Assembly (NCBI GenBank): GCA_004154925.1
Contig: QJNS01000475.1
Location: 1-27,651, forward strand
Origin: Monosporascus cannonballus
Taxonomy: Eukaryota > Ascomycota > Sordariomycetes > Xylariales
Direction of reading: 5' to 3'
Length of the DNA stretch: 27,651 nucleotides
Position 1 is the first letter of the stretch; the number at the start of each line of letters is the position of its first letter. The translations under genes and the position numbers were made by a program. Below are positions 21,463-27,651 of this stretch, piece after piece. The notes beneath the pieces were generated by a model. That model had not been told where the DNA came from. It ran no database searches and saw only the letters and a list, made by a program, of their open reading frames with translations.

Positions 21463-23560
21463 CCCGAAAAATCTGGGCCAGGAACTGCGACATTGATGGC
21501 CTGCGGATATCAAACGAGAAGGGATATATGTGTGTGCGTGTGTGCGTCGTGTTCCGGGGTGTCTTACCGGGTTTGGCCATCCGTGAAGCGTAGCCCCTCG
21601 TATTAATACCGTGGAGCTGACGAGGCGGATCTATCACTTGATTGATCCTATAGCCACGGCCATTAGTGCGCACTTAATGGAAGGACTCGTCGGAGGATTC
21701 GGTCTTCGATTACCTCTACGAGCACGTCTACCGTTCTTCCCAAGGTTCAATGAAGACAGGCCACAGATGGAACGTCTCTTAGAAGATAAGTGTACCCTTC
21801 CCCGAACTTGTAAGCGTCGACCGCACGGAGTCAGTGAGGCAAACGGCACGGTCAAATATGTGCCGGTAACCTTCCTGGGACGGTATACAACCTTGCTGAT
21901 ATAGTCCGTAGCTTGGCTCTCGCATGGAGGTGCGGTTCGGGTACCTCAGGCGTGGGCATAACCTGCAGAAGCGGACGCACCCTAATATCCCGGCGGGCAT
22001 ATCACTCGCCAGATCCTTGTCAAAGGCATGAGTTCCTGCCATATTACTTGACATCACACCAAGAGGCACAGCAAGTGATTCGCCATTACTCTTTAGATGT
22101 GGCGCGCGGACTCACGGCGCACAGTCATCTCTACAGACCCTTAGGAACCTTCGGCTGTGTGTGGTTCTCAGGAACTGGCTTGTTGAGGAGGCGCTCGGCC
22201 GTACGCCTGTTCCGAGAGATATTTTCCCATTTTGAAGCCTTCCTGCCTACCCTAAGCTCCAGGATAAGCTCGGGGCCAAGGACTTTGCGGCAACAGACCT
22301 GATCTGCTCACAACTGTCGTATTAGGGAAATCATGATGGATAAGGCATCGCCCCATTAAACCCCTGTAAGGGAGTATTGGGAAGCCCTGGGTGGATTTTC
22401 ATCCTCAATCTGTCGAACTAAGCTTTTGGTGTCGATCTGGAGCACGGCTACCTGTTTATTTTCCTTGGTGAGCGCTGGACCCAAGCCGGCTGGCCCATCA
22501 TGTTATTCACCTTATGCGGGGGGAGAGGGAAAGGTGCAACCGTGCTGAACAGCACCGAGATTAATTGGGCTATGCCACGGACATATTGCATGCATATCTG
22601 ACGCCCTGTTCATCTTTGCACTGGAAACGATAGCGGCCGGAACCTACAGTGCAACCCGCCAAGCCGGAGGAGCATCGAGAGAACGACGACGCGCTGCAAG
22701 CCGAAGACCGTGTCAACAGCGGTTCCTGCTTATTCTGGGCCGATGGGGCTGAAAAACGGCGACGCCACTCTACAGGCTCTGGAATAGGCCCCGTACGGAC
22801 ATTTACAGCCCTGCATGAGAACTGTCGAACCCATTGCATTCAGCTCCAAACGTCTTTACATCAGACGGCCCGGCCCACTTTCATTGGCGCGCCTCCCCTT
22901 CGCCACGAGGTTCTGCAAAGGGATCTACGTAAAATATCACAACTCTACAACGCGGCATGTTTGCCGTTTTCAGCCCACTATGTAAGGATATACAAGCGCC
23001 GTCAGCTTTGGGAGGCTCATTTCCCCTTTGCATGTAATTATGCAGGAGCCTGGCTGAGCTGACGGGTGCTCTCGTATGATATCGCTGCACAGATATGTTG
23101 TATACCGTCACAGGCGCTCGGCGACACATCTTGTTGGGGTATACGATAACGCACGCAAAAGCTCGGAAGGCGATAAGGTGGTGGGATTCTAATAATGATC
23201 GGCCACGTAGCATTGGTGTCAGTCTTCGTTTCCGTCACGCAGTCCCATCGACATTTCGTTTGGTAACTACCTGGGTAAGCTGCGTTTGTTTCCTCTATGT
23301 TCTAGACTCTAGAACAAACAGTGTCCCAAGGAATACTGCAATGGTTTGGTGCTGTCCAGGTCTTCCGTCACGGCGTCACAAGTCCAGATGCGACAGGTCT
23401 TCTTCTTTTATATTATATATCTTTTATTTCTACTTCTTCCACGGTTATCCTCCGGCTCTAAATAGAAGCGCCCCCGGATAGACGTGTGTATAGACGTGTG
23501 CCAGTTTTTCACTTATATATCAAGAACCCAGCCTAATTTAACGATAACTGGCTCTTCTAG
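21463..23560. other. Promoter of the NRPS-like gene and gene-free region
   Basis: The first few hundred bases must hold the promoter of the minus-strand NRPS-like gene; a GT-repeat stretch (21529-21545) lies just upstream of its ATG. Beyond that only short ORFs occur (such as 22649-23062, which begins with GTG, and 23095-23481) without recognisable motifs or splice structure. I do not call any of them. Confidence 0.5.
23478..23500. repeat. Two-copy 12-bp tandem repeat
   Basis: ATAGACGTGTGT at 23478-23489 is followed directly by ATAGACGTGTG (23490-23500). It probably reflects a small local duplication. Confidence 0.8.
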
Positions 23561-23574
23561 CCAATACGGCGTTT

Positions 23575-23585
23575 GGGGGGGGGGG
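23575..23585. repeat. G11 homopolymer
   Basis: Eleven consecutive G residues in non-coding sequence. The length may be unreliable for sequencing reasons. Confidence 0.9.
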
Positions 23586-26500
23586 CGTCTTTGTAAGATG
23601 GCAACGTTCTTATTTGGCATATGTTTCTCAATTATCATCTTATTATCTTGAGGGCCTTGGGCTACTGTAGATTGTCGCGATAACTACCTAGCCGTATACG
23701 GAATCCTAGACGTGGGGAAAGGGGAGAGAACTTGGGGCTAGGAGAGCTGAATTACGACATCCCAGAAATAGGAAACGTAGCCAGGCGATCAGACTGTTTC
23801 GTGCTCAATATAAAGCTGCCGACGTCTGGAAGATGAAAAGCTTCCCGCAAGGTTCTACCTAGCATTACCAACTAGGATGGGCGTAAATATAAATTAACTG
23901 GTACCAGCACGTCCCTCACATTTACTTAAGGTTGCACGTATCTTTGGAAGAACCGGCAGTATCCCCACCCAGGAGGGCGTGCTTACGGAACCAATTTAGC
24001 AGGGGCCACGGATTAGGAGACCGATAACATATCCCTATGCAACGGTAGCCGGAGAAAGGAGACTTGGTGTATTCCCCATGGTGATCCTAAATGCCAACAA
24101 AGTTCTTACTCAGAAAAACACCACCGAGGCGTACGTTTATGGTGCCTTGGATTTCTTCCCACTCAATCGAAAAGGCTTTTTCTGCAACGTCGTACCCCGG
24201 CTAAGCCGGTCTTTCGATACCACGCAGGTACTGGCCTAGGTATGCAGTCAGCATGCATGACTGACATAGCACGAACCGCGGTCCACACAGGATGCACATA
24301 TCCTTACCACAGTTCTGATCTGCGTGGTGGGATGTTCCGTACTTTTCTTCAATCATTCCTGGGTCCTCTTAGTTATGCCCTGCGTAGTTCAGGATGACGG
24401 TGCGATACATATCGCCGTGGAATGGGTACTTTTGATATGTGGCGCGTTGCAACGCTCGGTAAAGTTGCCAAGTCTCTGCCAAGAGGTTGAGAGGACTGCC
24501 TGTGTACGCGGGAGATCTTGCAGCAAGTTTCCCTTCCAAGAGCGTCACGAGCGGTCGTCGGTTCGCAACTACGAGCACTCTTCTGCAAAACGACATGGTG
24601 CCGCTCATTCGATCGCGGCTAGTGGTGAGTCGTCAACACAGTTTAAAGCGAGATGCAACAGAGCGCCCATGTCTCCAGGTAAGGCAAGCAAGTTCGCGAA
24701 ACGAGCGTTAAGGTAGTCAGAGCGACATGCGGAGGCTCGGTTCGTGGTTGTTTGGCACCTAGCTACTGGGTCATAATGTAACCCCCCACAAGCTAGATCA
24801 AAAGTGCCTATTTCGGCTGGCCGAATGAAGTCAGAGAATCCGCGGCCTAGTCTAGAATGCGAGCTTCTGGAAACTGGGGGCGGACTATCTTCCTTACATA
24901 ATCACGACTAGTTTTCTAGTGTAGCTAGCTACCAGGCATCACATTTCAACTTCGCCGTACCACTCCTTGGATGGAGATAGAAACGTCAATCGTCTATGTC
25001 CTATCACAATATCCCACACCAAGCTGGTTAGGTCGTGAGATCTTGCCAAGCTGCTGCGCTCAACTCTCGACAGCTGAAGAAAGACCCGAAGAGCTTTACA
25101 CAATAAAATCACCAATTACTCCGTAAACACAAGATAACCTGGGGCCAAAACGGATGAGTTGTTCCAACCTCCCACCCCCTTATTCTTTTCGCCAATACTG
25201 CACCATGCGTACACACCAAGATTGGCCAAGGGACGGAGACTGCAGAGAGGGTCAACGTATATTCTATGTGTCAATCTTCTTCTGCTCTGTCGAGGGTGCA
25301 TCCCTAACTCCTGGGTCTATGGTGTAGTAGCTTAGCTGGCAATGCACGTGCTGTACTACACAACGCCGTACCAGCCTACGCATTTCACCTGTCGAATCAC
25401 AACTATTATCATCCCCTGTCATCATTTCATACACACAAACTACGTGCACAGGCAACAGCCAACGTTCCTATCTTCCTCCCATCCTTTCCCGGGGTCTGGG
25501 CGATCCCATGTAAATACGTACCCACGACCCATATTCCCGGGAAGCGGCTAATAGGCTACCGGCCCGCGAGTCATAAGTCTATAGTTACACGCTACATAGA
25601 GGTAATCCCGTCTCGTCTATGATAGTCTCCTGGCCACGGCCACTCATGCAGCTACTCACTTACCACCCTCCATCTCTCTATCCGCCGCCGAGACGAGGCT
25701 AACCCAATGACAAGAAGCTGAAAAGGGCATCCAAACAAATACAATTCCGACTCCGATCGCCAGTCCGCCTCATTTGAAGCTCCGGGCTTTACGGATCCTA
25801 TATTAATCGAGGTCCGTAATTATGTTGTGCATTCTAAAGACCTCGTGTTGACCAGTCGATTGGGAATTACACCCGAGCGGGTATGCGTAACATTGCCGTT
25901 TCTTCAGCCGCGGCCGGCACTACACGGCTCATGAATGCGCCACGGACTCAACAATATCCTGGACTATGGTGCACAACTTCATCTTACCTTTAGTGCCGGT
26001 GCAATTTGGTCCAGTGACCGCTGAGGTCTGTGTAGGTATTTGCTCTATACTTGCAGCTCTGCCAGGGCGGTTGGCTCCTCCCGTACTTAGGTAAGGTAAC
26101 CCACCAAGGATGTGTAGTTGAAGACTCTGGCCGACCGAGGCAGCGACTAAACTGTCATCATCTATCCAAGACATTTAGATATTCCGAGGCCCTCAAAGAA
26201 ATCCCAACATGACCGGGCATCCGATGCAAGGTCCTTCAGAAAACCTGGCATGGTATCCCTTGTTTGGCTGCAGTACGCGTACGATGTAATAAAGCTATGA
26301 GGACATAGCAACTACCGAATGACGCTTTGTTTTGCCAATATCCCCATTAGTTACGGGCCTTGACGGGCAACGTTGGTATACGTATGTACGTTGTCTTCAA
26401 CTTGACTGGCGGCCTTCAGTTACATTGGCAGCTGAAGATTTTGTCTAATTTTGCAGATGCCGTCCTGCCTGGATCTGTCCAGGCGAGTTCCTATAGTGCG

Positions 26501-27620
26501 CCGTGGGGTGCATGCATTCCTTTCACGTGCTCTTGTTGTAACGAGCATTGGGTGGCACCGTCCAAAGGGGCCCTCGCGGTTAGACTGGTGGACAGTGTGC
26601 TATCCATCGTCTACCGATCATCATAGATAAAAGGGAACAAGCTTGCGAAGAAAAGGCTGACCCATAGTCATCATTCACAATATATATCATGAGTAGTTCC
26701 TGCTCGGGGGCAGTGAGACGCGACTGTGGCCCATGGCTGACGTTCTTGTTCGGCCATACTCAGGCTACTACAAGCAGCTTTGTGTAATCAACTACTGCCC
26801 AGTAGCTCTCCGCGTTATACCGCGCAGTCCGCTCCGCTGGGGTTATAACTGCACCTTACCACTGCGCCCTCACTCCGTGTCATCAAGGCTCCAGATAGCC
26901 CGACTATTGACTGCCTGTGTAGCTACTTGTTAAGTGCATGATTTTCTAGCCGGGTCAGGAACAAAAGTGGCCAGATCGAATCATTAGTATGTTGAGAATG
27001 GAGGCGTCGAGGCTCAACACACCGCTAGGGCTTGTAATGGTTATCCACCCAGTGTTTCCACGAAAAGGGGTCTAGACCCTGAAGCGGGCTGCTGCAGACT
27101 GAGGGATCTCAGTGGGATCTTATGCAAGTCAAGCTCAACTTTTACACTTCTCGTTTCCACTGGTACGCGAGATCGAATCAGCTGGAGGTACTTGGTTTCC
27201 TGTGATTAATAACAGTGCCATTTGGCACATGCACCAGTAGCGCATTGTACCTAACTTTCCGACTGACCCGAGATGTTCACGACAAGGTTCATCGTTAATA
27301 TTCCTCGTTTTACTTAGAACACCAGGATCGAACAGCCGAGTGCCTCGTTGTAATGGCCATACACGGCTACCCAATCCTAGGGCAAGTCTCTCAACCTAAC
27401 ATGATCCAGCAGAGGACCATGTGGCTATGTTTGTATGCCGACGCACAGAGCCACTCAGCATTTCTTGTGCCCTGCTGTCATCTAGCAGTCACTTTCATGC
27501 CCAGACCATCTCTCCTCGGTTCGAGCTTCCCAGGTCGCGATGTGCCTGGGATATCCCTGCAAGGAATAGAGAAGAGCTCGAAGAAAATAAGGAAGGCAGA
27601 TGAAGAGGATGTGTAGGACC
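23586..27620. other. Gene-free region
   Basis: Four kilobases of balanced composition with no ORF above about 130 codons, no recognisable motif, no tRNA-like T-loop in a foldable context, and no visible long repeats. ORFs at 24324-24716 (GTG start), 24369-24608, 25929-26174, 26360-26626 and 27353-27616 were looked at and not accepted. It may be heavily decayed transposon or subtelomeric sequence. Confidence 0.5.
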
Positions 27621-27649
27621 GGGGGGGGGGGGGGGGGGTGGGGTTGGGG
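27621..27649. repeat. Poly-G run and G-rich end
   Basis: Eighteen consecutive G (27621-27638) are followed by T, GGGG, TT and GGGG. Four or more G runs could form a G-quadruplex. A poly-G at a contig end is also a known artefact of two-colour Illumina chemistry. Confidence 0.9.
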
Positions 27650-27651
27650 CC

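Noticed and set aside
21401..21673. Minus-strand ORF with an ATG start (MSQFLAQIFR) overlapping the N terminus of the NRPS-like gene
   Set aside because: It is in a different frame from the adenylation domain, stops after about 30 codons past its ATG, and has no acceptable splice path into exon 1. The in-frame ATG at 21462 gives a normal A-domain N terminus.
22649..23062. 137-codon ORF in the right flank
   Set aside because: It begins with GTG, has no in-frame ATG near its start, no recognisable motif, and a competing ORF on the opposite strand.
24324..24716. 130-codon plus-strand ORF and overlapping minus-strand ORFs
   Set aside because: The plus ORF has a GTG start; no frame shows a known domain or splice pattern. 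Overlapping open frames on both strands suggest chance.
1..27651. tRNA, rRNA, CRISPR array, LTR or TIR transposon
   Set aside because: I scanned for T-loop-like GTTCGA sequences, spaced direct repeats and long inverted or direct repeats by eye and found none in a convincing context. A tRNAscan or repeat search could still find something.

Overview
The window looks like a stretch, probably a whole contig, of a filamentous ascomycete genome (Sordariomycetes, plausibly Hypocreales; this placement is an inference). The basis is short introns of 51-133 nt with GT..AG ends and CTAAC-like branch points, TACC/GGTA-rich intergenic microsatellites, and protein families typical of such fungi. It starts in an (ATTTT)18 microsatellite and ends in an 18-G run, both common places for assemblies to break.

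About half of the sequence (1 to ~7.9 kb and ~21.5 kb to the end) has no gene I can defend. It holds scattered microsatellites, one 26% GC island at ~2.2-2.5 kb, small hairpins, and one doubtful ORF at 4711-5139.

The core (8.0-21.5 kb) carries four genes. (1) 8043-11852, +: a five-exon RING-H2/PH/VWA protein of the Far1/Ste5 mating-MAPK scaffold family, with a perfect TGAAACA pheromone-response element about 200 bp upstream. (2) 13190-14483, -: a two-exon Bud21/Utp16-type U3 snoRNA-associated ribosome-biogenesis protein. (3) 15194-16270, +: a single-exon Sel1/TPR-like protein with a likely mitochondrial presequence. (4) 16555-21462, -: a two-exon, 1617-residue NRPS-like membrane enzyme with an adenylation domain, a carrier domain and three membrane-embedded left-handed beta-helix units, the layout of the epsilon-poly-L-lysine synthetase (Pls) family. 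Genes 1 and 2 converge, 2 and 3 diverge, 3 and 4 converge.

The reading frame was checked across every proposed splice junction, and the coding lengths come out as exact multiples of three. The four genes do not form an obvious pathway: the first three are housekeeping or signalling, and the NRPS-like gene stands alone without a transporter, tailoring enzyme or regulator. It is the most interesting item. Its adenylation domain resembles the acyl-CoA-synthetase (AAE3/Pcs60) type rather than a classical amino-acid-activating domain, and it carries a second, apparently inactive copy of the adenylation C-terminal subdomain before the carrier domain, so its product cannot be assumed to be polylysine.
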